Shown in pieces: positions 7,382-16,427 of a DNA stretch of 32,514 nucleotides; the first letter of the stretch is position 1; each line of letters begins with the position of its first letter. A program made the translations under genes and the position numbers. A model generated the notes under the pieces. It was not told where the DNA came from. It made no database searches and saw nothing but the letters and a program-made list of their open reading frames with translations. Location: positions 1 through 32,514 of the forward strand of contig CAMGHE010000013.1 of the NCBI GenBank assembly GCA_946055775.1, written 5' to 3'. This DNA is from an uncultured Bacteroidales bacterium (GTDB taxonomy: Bacteria > Bacteroidota > Bacteroidia > Bacteroidales > Bacteroidaceae).

Positions 7382-9622
7382 ATGTCAACCCACAACACTT
7401 ACGCCCACAGCGCACACCGACTGTTCCGCACCATCATGGCGACGGTCGTGCTCCTCTGTATAGCCCTCTCCGCCGCTGCGCAGGATGATGTTATCCGTGT
7501 GCAGGGCCGCGTCATCAACACACGGACCAACCAGCCACAGTTTGGCGTCAACGTGCTGGACGGCCGCACCAAGCGCATGCTGGCCACCACTGACGATGAC
7601 GGCCGCTTCCTGGTGACGGTACGCAGCAACGGCACCCTGGAGTTTATCACAATGGGCATGGATCGCGCCGTAAAGGTGAAGGTGAACAACCGCACGCAGA
7701 TTGACGTCCACATTCAGGTCAAGGACCTGGACGATATTATACTGGGCGAAGCCGTTAAGGTTGTTGAACGCCCAAAACCCAAATCAAAAATGGGTAGAAG
7801 CATTGCAAAAATGAAGGGCGATTATCAATACTTTGACATACCTGTACAGATTGACGACAGATTGTTCCCCAAAGATAGTCGCGTCGTTGTACAGCCCATC
7901 GTATATAACGTAACACGCAATACTTACGAGTACAGAAGACCATTTGTATATGACGCCAGAGAGTATAACATCACGCAGAAACGCATGTACTGCTTCGACA
8001 TGAAGTCGAAAGACCCTCTGTGCCCATATATCAAGGTAGAAGGCGATTCTGCGGTCCATGTGGAATGGAAGTTTCCCAAAACAGATGGTACGCAGGCAGA
8101 TAGTTTGCAGAAAGTAAGACAAAAACATAACTATGAATTACATAACTATACCTATTCAGATTCCTCTTATTTAGATGACAAGAGCGATTATGTAATCAAC
8201 TTTGCCTACATCGTTCATGAAGACTACAAACATGTCTTTCAACGGGACACAGCTGTCTTTTCGCGTGGAGTGATACACCCGATCAGATGGCTCGACTATC
8301 GTGTTTCTTCTCTGGAGATGCAGGACACACTTTTTATCCCCAAGCCCGATTTAGGTTTGCACACCAGCGGTGATGAGATGGACTTGGTATTCCTCGAAAA
8401 CAAGGCAGCTCTGGATATGGACAACCCCAAGACTGTCAAGGAACTCGAAAAATTATATAGGCAAATGGAGGCCTTGAGTGCCGACACAAATTCCATTTTA
8501 ACAGCGCTTGAGATGACATGTACCTCTTCACCGGAGGGTAACTACGCCCACAATGTGGCACTGACAAAGAAACGTATCGACTTTGCTGTGGACCAGATAA
8601 AGAGCCGTTTGAACAGGACTAATCTAGACAAAATAGTCGATAAAAAGCCCGAGGTAGCTGGTTGGGAAGAAGTGGTCGATTCGATGCGCGCCGACAGCCT
8701 TAATGACGAGGCAGACAAGGTACAGGCAATCATCAATCGTTACAAAAACATCGCCCAGCGAGGTCAGAGAATGGACCTGCAGGGCGCAGACATTCGACGA
8801 TTGCCCTTCTACCAATCAGTGATAAAAAAGACCTACTTGCCGAAGTTGCGTCGCGTAAAGTACACTATTGGCTACGAAGTCTACCGTGACCCCACCGTAG
8901 AAGAAATTAAGGATTTATATGCAAAAGACAGTACCAACTTGAAAGAATACGAGTTCTTCAAGTTGTACCGAAACGAGCCGGACACTCTGCGTCGCATGCA
9001 GATTTGCCGGCAGGCACTTACCGTATGGCCGAGATTCGTTGCAGCAGCCAACGACCTGCAGGCCATGCTCATTAAACGCGGGAAACCCGAAATAAAACTT
9101 CTTGAAAAGTTTGCGGGCAGATCTACACGAAAAAGGCCAGTGGCTGCAGAGGTTAATGCAAACCATGCCATCGCCCTGCTGCTAAATCAGAAATTTTCAC
9201 AGGCAGACTCAATAACACAGTACCTGCCTGAAAACGATGAACGATTCGGTTTCCTTAAATCTATCTGCAACATTGTTGCTGGTGAAGGTACTGATGAGGA
9301 CGTGGAAACAGTAGCCTCCTCATCCCCGCGCAATGGCGTGGTAATGAAGTTAATCACCCAACAGCACGAAGAAGCCTACGAGCTATGCAAGCAGTTGCCC
9401 GACAATGACCCTGTGTCGCACTATCTGTTAGCAACATGCCTGCTCCGCCGTAGTAAAGCAGACGATAATAACGAAGAACTAAAGGAGCAAGCAAAAAAAG
9501 AGTTGGATAAGGCGATGGCGATGGATCCCAAACTGAGGCAAGTGGCCCTCAGTGATGCCGATATCAATGAATTGCTGATAGATAATGAAAAATTTGATAA
9601 AATTGACTACATTCCAGAATAA
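7382..9622 (+). CDS. Carboxypeptidase-regulatory + DUF3868/OmpA-like + TPR envelope protein
   Basis: The 746-residue exported protein has its signal peptide core MATVVLLCIALSAAAQ at residues 19-34; M19 (7436) is a possible start. Residues about 38-115 form a carboxypeptidase-regulatory-like domain (VQGRVINTRTNQPQFGVNVL, TTDDDGRFLVTV). Residues about 145-315 are beta-rich and DUF3868-like (RVVVQPIVYN, HPIRWLDYRVS). Residues about 340-490 contain SPEGNYAHNVALTKKRIDF, the OmpA-like peptidoglycan-binding signature seen in DUF3868 proteins as SPEG-YA-N. Then LRRVKYTIGYEVY and DPTVEEIKDLY lead into TPR-like helices (about 530-720), the family's usual ending. The role is probably to anchor or organise an envelope structure with the DUF3575 protein upstream. 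The first 360 bases are GC-rich (36 and 37 G/C in the 60-base blocks at 7441 and 7501). From about 7740 GC falls sharply (23, 27 and 16 of 60 at 7801, 7861 and 8101), exactly at the first domain's end. Confidence 0.72.
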   Translation: MSTHNTYAHSAHRLFRTIMATVVLLCIALSAAAQDDVIRVQGRVINTRTNQPQFGVNVLDGRTKRMLATTDDDGRFLVTVRSNGTLEFITMGMDRAVKVKVNNRTQIDVHIQVKDLDDIILGEAVKVVERPKPKSKMGRSIAKMKGDYQYFDIPVQIDDRLFPKDSRVVVQPIVYNVTRNTYEYRRPFVYDAREYNITQKRMYCFDMKSKDPLCPYIKVEGDSAVHVEWKFPKTDGTQADSLQKVRQKHNYELHNYTYSDSSYLDDKSDYVINFAYIVHEDYKHVFQRDTAVFSRGVIHPIRWLDYRVSSLEMQDTLFIPKPDLGLHTSGDEMDLVFLENKAALDMDNPKTVKELEKLYRQMEALSADTNSILTALEMTCTSSPEGNYAHNVALTKKRIDFAVDQIKSRLNRTNLDKIVDKKPEVAGWEEVVDSMRADSLNDEADKVQAIINRYKNIAQRGQRMDLQGADIRRLPFYQSVIKKTYLPKLRRVKYTIGYEVYRDPTVEEIKDLYAKDSTNLKEYEFFKLYRNEPDTLRRMQICRQALTVWPRFVAAANDLQAMLIKRGKPEIKLLEKFAGRSTRKRPVAAEVNANHAIALLLNQKFSQADSITQYLPENDERFGFLKSICNIVAGEGTDEDVETVASSSPRNGVVMKLITQQHEEAYELCKQLPDNDPVSHYLLATCLLRRSKADDNNEELKEQAKKELDKAMAMDPKLRQVALSDADINELLIDNEKFDKIDYIPE

Positions 9623-9711
9623 CCGCTATTGCTCACAGCGAAGATTAAAAGACGAAGGCCATGAGGCCAAGGATGAATAACGACATTCTCACCAAAGAAG
9701 GACATTCCCCG

Positions 9712-12021
9712 ATGAAATACCTACGACGATTTGTCTGCGCCCTGGCGCTGGCGACAACTGCCGCAACAGTCGGCGCGCAGGAACCAACAGTGGTGCACTC
9801 TGAATACGGCAACGCGCTCGACCACCTGCTACAGCGGCCGGCTGTAGCCAAGCGCTTCGCGCACAAGCGCTTCGGCGACCACCTCTTCGTCGAGACGGGC
9901 GCTGGATTGCAGTATGCCACCAAATATAACTTCCTCGGATCGGACGCATTGGGCCGCCCGGGCTTCTCGGCCTCACTGGCCTTCGGCGATTGGCTGACGC
10001 CAGAGCACGGATGGCGTGCCTCGGCCGAGGCGGGCTTCTACGGCGTCAACGGGCGCCACCTACCCGTGGGCTCGGTCCACCTGGACTACTTGATGAACCT
10101 CACCGCCATCGGCAGTTTCACCTACGATGAGCGCGCCCGCTATGAGGTGATGGGCGTGGTGGGCGTCGGTCTAAACGCCTCACGCCTGGATGGCGATAAC
10201 CGCATTGCCCCCTCGGTACGCTTTGGCCTGCGTGGACAGTGGAACATCTGCCCGCTAGGCTACGCCTATATTGAGCCGCGCGTAAGCCTGACGAAGTCGG
10301 ATGTGCTCTACGGCAGTACGGCACATACCCTGACGCCGACCATGGGCCTCTACGCCGGCGTGGGCTACCACCTGCTCACCGCACCGCGACGCGCCACGGG
10401 TTTGGGCTATGCCGACTATAGTCTGGGTGCCAACCTGTTCTACTCGATGAGCATCGGCCTTAACACCCTTGGACGTCGGCCGTTCGACATCATGGACGAA
10501 TATCGCGGCATCGAGGGCCGCCTGTCTGTCGGCAAATGGCTCACGCCCAAGCACGGCGTACGCCTGTCGGGCAAACTGACACGACAGTTTTCCTTCGGCA
10601 CACACGGCTGCCAGCCCAAGAGCGCCATCCTCTCGGGCGAATACCTGCTCAACCTGCACAACCTCTTTGGCGGCGACATGCGGGAACGCAAGTTCAGCAT
10701 CAACGCCTTGGCCGGCGGCCACCTAGGCTACCGTCGCGCCGATGCCGACAACGAGATCATCGTTGGTGCGGGTGGTGGTCTGCAGGCCAACATGCGTCTC
10801 ACATCGACCATGGACTTCTTCCTCGAGCCGCGCCTCGATGCCTATCAGGGCCGCTACATGCCTCACCACAACACCTTCCGGCGCTTCGATATCATGCCCT
10901 CGCTCTTGGCCGGTCTGACCTTCCACAACGCTTACGGCCGACTGCTCGGTCGTAACAACTCCGATGCGGAGGCCTACTTCGCCGACTTCACGCCCCACAC
11001 CTTCGTCGAAGCAACCATGGGTGCCGGCATGGGCCTGAACGGCAGCAGCATCAGAGACATCGAAGACTATACACGCCTGCAGAGTCGCCTGGGCATAGGC
11101 TACTGGTTTGACGCCGTCAACGGTGCCCGCCTCTGGATGCAGACGGGTCTCTGGCAGCGCAACGGCAGTAAGGCGCTCAAGCACGCCACTGTTGGCGCCG
11201 ACTATATGCTGAACATCACCAACGCCCTCTACGGCTACCGCGAGCGGCGCCCCTTGGAACTCAACGTCTTCGCGGGTCTTAACGCTGCCGTACGCTCAGG
11301 CGAAAACACGCCGTACCTGGGCGCACAGGGTGGTGTCAAGGGCCTCTGGAACGTCACCCCTGCCATGAGCCTCTTCCTGGAGCCGCAGATGGGACTGTAC
11401 AGTAAGAGCTTCATCGCTGATAGAGGTAACTCCGCCTTCAAGGGTCAACTCGTGGCTCAGGTGTTGGCCGGTGTGCAGTGGAACTGGGATCAGATCAACT
11501 ACGCCAGTCTGCGCCAGCGCTTCCTCGAGGATGAGACATCGCCCCGCTCGTTCATCGGCGTGGCCGGCGGCACGTCGGTCAGTCTGGCTGACTTCCGCCT
11601 GAGCAAGCTCTACGGCATGAACGGTAGTCTGAGTTACGGCGAGTGGTACGCTCCGGCACAGGCCTGGCGACTGAGCCTCAACGGTTTGGCCAAGTTCGAC
11701 ACCAACCCCGGACGTCTGGGCGAGGTCAATGCTGCCGCCGACTGGATGCTCTCACTCTCCACCCTGGCCCACGGCTACAACCCCGACCGTCTGTTCGATA
11801 TCCGCGGCTTCGCCGGTGTGGCCCTCGGTGCCGACTACGGCAGCGGACGCGGCTGCTTCACGCCCAACATCCATGCCGGTGCACAGATGGCCCTGCGTCT
11901 GAACAACCACCTGGCCCTCACCCTCGAACCGCAGGTGGTCTATAAGGGTGGCAACCGCTACGAGGGACGCATAGCACGCGTACAGCCCGCCGTTCTCTTC
12001 GGCTTGGAAATAAGAAAATAA
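9712..12021 (+). CDS. Outer-membrane protein of four tandem barrel-like repeats
   Basis: The start MKYLRRFVCALALATTAATVGAQ (ATG at 9712) gives a 769-residue protein with a signal peptide. An in-frame upstream ATG at 9661 would bury that signal. The body is four repeats with three landmarks each. The first is WLTPEHG at 94, WLTPKHG at 276, WFDAVNG at 465 and WYAPAQA at 645. The second is LDYLMNL at 124, GEYLLNL at 309, ADYMLNI at 496 and ADWMLSL at 676. The third is YIEPR at 186, FLEPR at 370, FLEPQ at 555 and TLEPQ at 737. The period is 180-189 residues. Each repeat has alternating strands rich in glycine and aromatics, like a small outer-membrane barrel. It follows the DUF3868-like gene by 89 bases in the same direction and is closed by a strong terminator. 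No characterised function is recognised. Confidence 0.8.
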   Translation: MKYLRRFVCALALATTAATVGAQEPTVVHSEYGNALDHLLQRPAVAKRFAHKRFGDHLFVETGAGLQYATKYNFLGSDALGRPGFSASLAFGDWLTPEHGWRASAEAGFYGVNGRHLPVGSVHLDYLMNLTAIGSFTYDERARYEVMGVVGVGLNASRLDGDNRIAPSVRFGLRGQWNICPLGYAYIEPRVSLTKSDVLYGSTAHTLTPTMGLYAGVGYHLLTAPRRATGLGYADYSLGANLFYSMSIGLNTLGRRPFDIMDEYRGIEGRLSVGKWLTPKHGVRLSGKLTRQFSFGTHGCQPKSAILSGEYLLNLHNLFGGDMRERKFSINALAGGHLGYRRADADNEIIVGAGGGLQANMRLTSTMDFFLEPRLDAYQGRYMPHHNTFRRFDIMPSLLAGLTFHNAYGRLLGRNNSDAEAYFADFTPHTFVEATMGAGMGLNGSSIRDIEDYTRLQSRLGIGYWFDAVNGARLWMQTGLWQRNGSKALKHATVGADYMLNITNALYGYRERRPLELNVFAGLNAAVRSGENTPYLGAQGGVKGLWNVTPAMSLFLEPQMGLYSKSFIADRGNSAFKGQLVAQVLAGVQWNWDQINYASLRQRFLEDETSPRSFIGVAGGTSVSLADFRLSKLYGMNGSLSYGEWYAPAQAWRLSLNGLAKFDTNPGRLGEVNAAADWMLSLSTLAHGYNPDRLFDIRGFAGVALGADYGSGRGCFTPNIHAGAQMALRLNNHLALTLEPQVVYKGGNRYEGRIARVQPAVLFGLEIRK

Positions 12022-12055
12022 GAAATAATAGAAAACGATAACTTTCTCTACACCC

Positions 12056-12101
12056 GTCTCCCGGCCAGACGCCCCGTCGTCTGACCGGGAGACTTTTTCT
12101 T
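12056..12101 (+). terminator. Intrinsic terminator closing the envelope operon
   Basis: The arms 12056-12070 (GTCTCCCGGCCAGAC) and 12079-12093 (GTCTGACCGGGAGAC) pair over 15 positions with one mismatch around an 8-base loop. They are followed at once by TTTTTCTT. It lies 34 bases after the stop of the four-repeat barrel gene. Confidence 0.92.
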
Positions 12102-12139
12102 GCCGCCACCCCAGCCCCAATGCGCGGTTTTTGAGCGAG

Positions 12140-12190
12140 TGTCTTGCGCACAAGACAAAAATGCGGCTTTTTTGTCTTGTACGCAAGACA
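12140..12190. repeat. Two TGTCTTG-N4-CAAGACA palindromes, 33 bp apart
   Basis: Copy 1 is 12140-12157 with spacer CGCA; copy 2 is 12173-12190 with spacer TACG. Both have perfect 7-bp arms. Alternatively, 12151-12161 (CAAGACAAAAA) pairs with 12169-12179 (TTTTTGTCTTG) into one longer stem, excluding the two small ones. The pair lies about 90-140 bases upstream of the leuS promoter and after the previous operon's terminator. It could be a paired operator site, a transcript structure, or a dispersed intergenic repeat. Confidence 0.75.
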
Positions 12191-12280
12191 AAATGTTCTG
12201 ATCAAGTCGTCCGAGGCTAGATAAATAAGGACATGGCCATCCCCCGCGGGCTGCCCGCACCAAAAACGTGGGCTTTTCGT

Positions 12281-12311
12281 TTTGCCCTTCAAACCCCTTG
12301 CACTACCTTTG
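12281..12311 (+). promoter_or_regulatory. Consensus promoter for leuS
   Basis: TTTG at 12281-12284 is followed after exactly 19 bases by TACCTTTG at 12304-12311, a full match to the Bacteroidota -33/-7 promoter. Transcription would begin near 12318, giving a leader of about 105 bases. Confidence 0.85.
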
Positions 12312-12422
12312 CAAGAAATAATCAAACACCCCTTCGGCACCATGACAAAGCACGGCCAAAGCAGCAAAGCAGCAGTCCACATCACGGGCGCCGACACACT
12401 GAAAAACAATAACTACACCATA

Positions 12423-15263
12423 ATGGACTACAACTTCCAGGACATCGAGAAGAAATGGCGGCAGACATGGGCCGCCGAGAAGACCTACCACGTGGGCGAA
12501 GACACGACGAAGCCCAAATACTACGTGCTCAACATGTTCCCTTACCCCTCGGGCGCCGGCCTGCATGTGGGGCACCCGCTGGGCTACATCGCCTCCGACA
12601 TCTACGCCCGCTACAAGCGGCTCTGCGGATATAACGTGCTCAACCCCATGGGCTACGACGCCTATGGCCTGCCCGCCGAGCAGTATGCCATACAGACGGG
12701 ACAGCACCCCGCCATCACCACGGTGAACAATATCAACCGCTACCGCGATCAACTGGACAAGATCGGTTTCTCGTTCGACTGGGACCGTGAGGTGCGCACT
12801 TGCGACGCCGAGTATTACCACTGGACACAGTGGGCCTTCCAGCGCATGTTCGACGCCTTCTACTGCAACACCTGCCAGAAGGCACAGCCCATCAGCCGCC
12901 TGGTGGCTCACTTCGCCGCCCACGGCACCGAGGGCCTCGACGTGGCCTGCAGCGAGACGCTCTCCTTCACCGCGGCCGAATGGAACACCATGAGCGAGAA
13001 GGAGCAGCAGCAGGTGCTGATGAACTACCGCCTGGCCTACCTGGGCGAGACGATGGTCAACTGGTGCCCCGCTCTGGGCACCGTACTGGCCAACGATGAG
13101 GTGGTAGATGGGCTGAGCGTGCGCGGTGGACACCCCGTGGTGCAGAAAAAGATGAAGCAGTGGTGCCTGCGCGTATCGGCCTATGCCCAGCGCCTGCTCG
13201 ACGGTCTGGACACCATCGACTGGAGCGACTCCATCAAGGAGACCCAGCGCAACTGGATTGGCCGCTCGGAGGGTACGGAAATGGAGTTTAGCGTCAAGGA
13301 CAGCGACCAGCACTTCACCATCTTCACCACCCGCGCCGACACCATCTTCGGCGTGACCTTCATGGTGCTGGCGCCGGAGAGCGAACTGGTGGGCGAACTG
13401 ACCACCGCCGACTGCCGCGCCGACGTCGAAGCCTACGTCGAGGCCACCAAGCGCCGCACCGAGCGCGAACGCATCGCCGACCGTAAGGTGACGGGCGTCT
13501 TCACCGGCAGCTATGCCGTCAACCCCTTCACGGGCGAGGATATCCCCATCTGGGTGAGCGACTATGTCCTGGCGGGCTATGGCACGGGCGCCATCATGGC
13601 GGTGCCGGCGCACGACTCGCGCGACTACGCCTTCGCCCGCCACTTCTCGCTGCCCATCATCCCCCTCATCGAGGGTGCCGACGTCAGCGAGGAGAGTTTC
13701 GACGCGAAGGAGGGCACGGTCATGAACAGTCCGCAGCAGGGCAAGCAGGGCCTCGACGGTTTCTCGCTCAACGGTCTGACGGTCAAGGAGGCCATCGCCG
13801 CCACCAAGCGCTTCGTCACCGAGAAGGGCCTGGGCCGCGTCAAGGTCAACTACCGCCTGCGCGATGCCATCTTCTCGCGCCAGCGCTACTGGGGCGAGCC
13901 CTTCCCCGTCTATTATAAGGACGGCATGCCCCGCATGATTCCCGAGGCCTGCCTGCCGCTCTGCCTGCCCGAGGTGAGCAAGTTCCTGCCCACCGAGACG
14001 GGCGAACCGCCCCTGGGCAACGCCGCCAAGTGGGCCTGGGACGAGGCCAACAGTCAGGTGGTAGATAAGGCGCTCATCGACAACGTCACCGTCTTCCCCC
14101 TCGAGCTCTCCACCATGCCGGGCTTCGCCGGCTCCTCTGCCTACTACCTGCGCTACATGGACCCGCACAACGACAAGGCCCTCGTCAGTCCCGAAGCCGA
14201 CGCCTACTGGCAGAACGTAGATCTCTACATCGGCGGTTCGGAGCACGCCACGGGCCACCTTATCTACTCGCGCTTCTGGAATAAGTTCCTCCACGACCTG
14301 GGTGTCAGCTGCCAGGACGAGCCCTTCCGCAAACTGGTGAACCAGGGCATGATACAGGGCCGCTCCAACTTTGTCTATCGCATCAAGGAGACCAACACCT
14401 TCGTCTCGCTCGGCCTGAAGGACCAATATGACGTAACGCCCATCCACGTCGATGTCAACATCGTGCAGAACGACGTGCTCGACCTGGAAGCCTTCAAGGC
14501 CTGGCGTCCCGAGTTTGCCACGGCCGAGTTCATCCTCGAGGACGGCCGCTACATCTGCGGCTGGGCGGTTGAGAAGATGTCCAAGTCGATGTATAACGTG
14601 GTCAACCCCGACGTCATCATCGAGAAGTACGGCGCCGACACGTTGCGCCTGTACGAAATGTTCCTCGGCCCCATCAGCCAGAGCAAACCCTGGGACAGCA
14701 ACGGCATCGACGGCTGCTTCCGCTTCCTGCGCAAGACGTGGAACCTCTTCTTCACCCGCGACGGACAGTGGGCCGTCAGCGACGAGGCGCCCACCAAGGC
14801 CAACCTCAAGACGCTGCACAAACTCATCAAGAAGGTGACGGAAGACATCGAGACCTTCTCGTACAACACGAGCGTAGCGGCCTTCATGATTGCTGTAGGC
14901 GAACTGGCGCAGCAGAAGTGCACCTCGCGTCAGGTGCTCGAGCCGCTCTGCATCCTCATGGCCCCCTTCACGCCCTATGTGGCCGAAGAGTTGTGGCACC
15001 AGCTGGGCCACGACACCACCGTCTGCGACGCCCAGTGGCCCGCCTACGACGAGACCTGCATGGTCGAGGACACCGTCACGCTGAGCGTCTCGTTCAACGG
15101 CAAGACCCGCTACACCATCGACCTGCCCGCCGGTGCCTCGCGCGAAGAGGCCGAGGCCGCCGCACTGGGCGCACCGCAGGCCGCACGCTACACCGAGGGC
15201 TTCCAGGTGGTCAAGGTCATCGTCGTGCCCGGCAAGATTGTCAACGTCGTTCTCAAGAAATAA
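12423..15263 (+). CDS. leuS: Leucyl-tRNA synthetase
   Basis: The 946-residue enzyme charges tRNA-Leu with leucine in the cytoplasm. [16 protein letters not shown] at 12423 is chosen as the start because it matches the family N-terminus; earlier in-frame starts fall in the leader or the promoter. The class I signature is HVGH (48-51) inside [16 protein letters not shown], and the KMSKS loop is at 718-722. The editing (CP1) domain is intact, with [17 protein letters not shown] and [19 protein letters not shown] (from residue 387). An extra segment before KMSKS ([20 protein letters not shown] and on) is usual in Bacteroidota LeuRS. A consensus promoter lies about 110 bases upstream. The yitT gene follows after 24 bases and is probably co-transcribed. 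Confidence 0.98.
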   Translation: MDYNFQDIEKKWRQTWAAEKTYHVGEDTTKPKYYVLNMFPYPSGAGLHVGHPLGYIASDIYARYKRLCGYNVLNPMGYDAYGLPAEQYAIQTGQHPAITTVNNINRYRDQLDKIGFSFDWDREVRTCDAEYYHWTQWAFQRMFDAFYCNTCQKAQPISRLVAHFAAHGTEGLDVACSETLSFTAAEWNTMSEKEQQQVLMNYRLAYLGETMVNWCPALGTVLANDEVVDGLSVRGGHPVVQKKMKQWCLRVSAYAQRLLDGLDTIDWSDSIKETQRNWIGRSEGTEMEFSVKDSDQHFTIFTTRADTIFGVTFMVLAPESELVGELTTADCRADVEAYVEATKRRTERERIADRKVTGVFTGSYAVNPFTGEDIPIWVSDYVLAGYGTGAIMAVPAHDSRDYAFARHFSLPIIPLIEGADVSEESFDAKEGTVMNSPQQGKQGLDGFSLNGLTVKEAIAATKRFVTEKGLGRVKVNYRLRDAIFSRQRYWGEPFPVYYKDGMPRMIPEACLPLCLPEVSKFLPTETGEPPLGNAAKWAWDEANSQVVDKALIDNVTVFPLELSTMPGFAGSSAYYLRYMDPHNDKALVSPEADAYWQNVDLYIGGSEHATGHLIYSRFWNKFLHDLGVSCQDEPFRKLVNQGMIQGRSNFVYRIKETNTFVSLGLKDQYDVTPIHVDVNIVQNDVLDLEAFKAWRPEFATAEFILEDGRYICGWAVEKMSKSMYNVVNPDVIIEKYGADTLRLYEMFLGPISQSKPWDSNGIDGCFRFLRKTWNLFFTRDGQWAVSDEAPTKANLKTLHKLIKKVTEDIETFSYNTSVAAFMIAVGELAQQKCTSRQVLEPLCILMAPFTPYVAEELWHQLGHDTTVCDAQWPAYDETCMVEDTVTLSVSFNGKTRYTIDLPAGASREEAEAAALGAPQAARYTEGFQVVKVIVVPGKIVNVVLKK

Positions 15264-15287
15264 TACCCCTCTCTTTTCTTACCAACC

Positions 15288-16286
15288 ATGGCCAGTCCTC
15301 TGCACTTTACCTTCCTTCAGGAGGCCCGCGACTACGTCGTCATCACCTTCGGCCTCCTGCTCTACGCTGTCGGCTTCACCTGCTTCCAGCTGCCCTACGA
15401 GATTACTACGGGCGGTCTGGCAGGTGCCGGTGCCGTCATCTTCTACGCCACGGGCTTCCCCGTCCACTACACCTTCTTCCTGGTCAACATTATCCTGCTC
15501 GCCATCGCCGTGCGGGTGCTTGGGTGGAAGTTCTGCATCAAGACCATCTACGCCGTGTTCATGCTGACCTTCCTGCTGGCAGCGGTCAAGGAGGTGATGG
15601 TCTATGTGGGCGCCACACACCCCGAACTGTCGCATAGTGCCGCCGGCATCCCCCAGTTGGTAGAGAACGGCATGTTCATGTCGTGTATCATCGGTGCCGC
15701 CCTCGAGGGCATCGGCATCGGCCTGGTGTTCCTCACCAACGGCTCCACCGGCGGCACGGACATCATCGCCTCCATCATCAACAAGTATAAGGACGTCACG
15801 CTGGGACAGATGATGATGATTCTCGACCTCATCATCATCTCGTCGAGCCTGATGCTGCCCTCAGGCAACGTGGAGAGGCTGCTCTACGGCTACACCACGC
15901 TCATCATCACCAACCTGCTCCTCGACTACGTCGTTGACCGCGGCCGCCAGTCGGTACAGTTTCTCATCTTCTCCCTGAAGTACGACGAGATTGCCGGCGC
16001 CATCAACCAGCTTCACCGCGGTGTCACCGTGCTCAACGGTCAGGGCTGGTACACCAAGCAGGAGCGCAAGGTGCTCGTCGTCCTGGCCAAGAAGCGCGAG
16101 AGCCCCACCATCTTCCGCATCATCCAGAACATCGACCCGGGAGCCTTCGTTTCGCAGTCGAAAGTCATCGGCGTCTTCGGCTACGGCTTCGACCGCATCA
16201 AGGTCAAGGCCGACAAGAAGGACAAGGCCGGCAAGCCCGCGATGGCCGGCGAACAACCGGCCAACCTGCCGCGGAACAAGGCCTGA
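15288..16286 (+). CDS. YitT-family membrane protein with DUF2179 domain
   Basis: The protein has 332 residues. The N-terminal about 215 contain five to six membrane helices with the YitT signatures FQLPYEITTGGLAGAGAVIF and VFLTNGSTGGTDIIASIINK. The C-terminal cytoplasmic DUF2179 domain (about 225-305) has AINQLHRGVTVLNGQGWYTKQERKVLVVL and FVSQSKVIGVFGYGFD. The last about 25 residues are a charged, lysine- and alanine-rich tail beyond the usual family end. YitT proteins are widespread integral membrane proteins with no firmly proven transport substrate. The gene follows leuS by 24 bases, an arrangement common in Bacteroidales, and precedes mutS by 141 bases, a gap that contains a hairpin. Confidence 0.92.
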   Translation: MASPLHFTFLQEARDYVVITFGLLLYAVGFTCFQLPYEITTGGLAGAGAVIFYATGFPVHYTFFLVNIILLAIAVRVLGWKFCIKTIYAVFMLTFLLAAVKEVMVYVGATHPELSHSAAGIPQLVENGMFMSCIIGAALEGIGIGLVFLTNGSTGGTDIIASIINKYKDVTLGQMMMILDLIIISSSLMLPSGNVERLLYGYTTLIITNLLLDYVVDRGRQSVQFLIFSLKYDEIAGAINQLHRGVTVLNGQGWYTKQERKVLVVLAKKRESPTIFRIIQNIDPGAFVSQSKVIGVFGYGFDRIKVKADKKDKAGKPAMAGEQPANLPRNKA

Positions 16287-16341
16287 CGGCGCTCGTCACG
16301 GCGGGTGCTCGTCGCCCCGCACTCCCTTCACGCACATCCAT

Positions 16342-16397
16342 ATGCCCGTGCCGCGTCACCGCCGCTCCCATACGACGGAGGGCGCGGCACGGCGCAT
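16342..16397 (+). other. Hairpin in the yitT-mutS gap
   Basis: The arms 16342-16355 (ATGCCCGTGCCGCG) and 16383-16397 (CGCGGCACGGCGCAT) pair over 14 positions with one bulged base. The loop is 27 bases and no T-run follows. It lies about 30 bases before the mutS start and may be a transcript structure affecting mRNA stability or mutS translation. Confidence 0.5.
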
Positions 16398-16427
16398 TGA
16401 CTACCCACACCTACAAACCTTACTACG

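Larger units (their letters stand above)
12022..12422. other. Intergenic region: terminator, twin palindromes, leuS promoter and leader
   Basis: This 401-base gap holds, in order, an intrinsic terminator for the preceding operon, two 18-bp palindromes 33 bases apart, a consensus Bacteroidota promoter, and a leader of about 105 bases before leuS. No gene is visible within it. Confidence 0.75.

Noticed and set aside
9661-9711. Longer N-terminus for the four-repeat barrel protein from the ATG at 9661
   Set aside because: It would place 17 mostly polar residues ahead of a clear signal peptide that begins MKYLRRF at 9712.
12303-15011. A 902-residue open frame on the minus strand opposite leuS
   Set aside because: It mirrors the leuS codon pattern in GC-rich DNA, has low-complexity Ala/Gly/Val/His/Asp-rich composition and no family motif, while leuS is certain.
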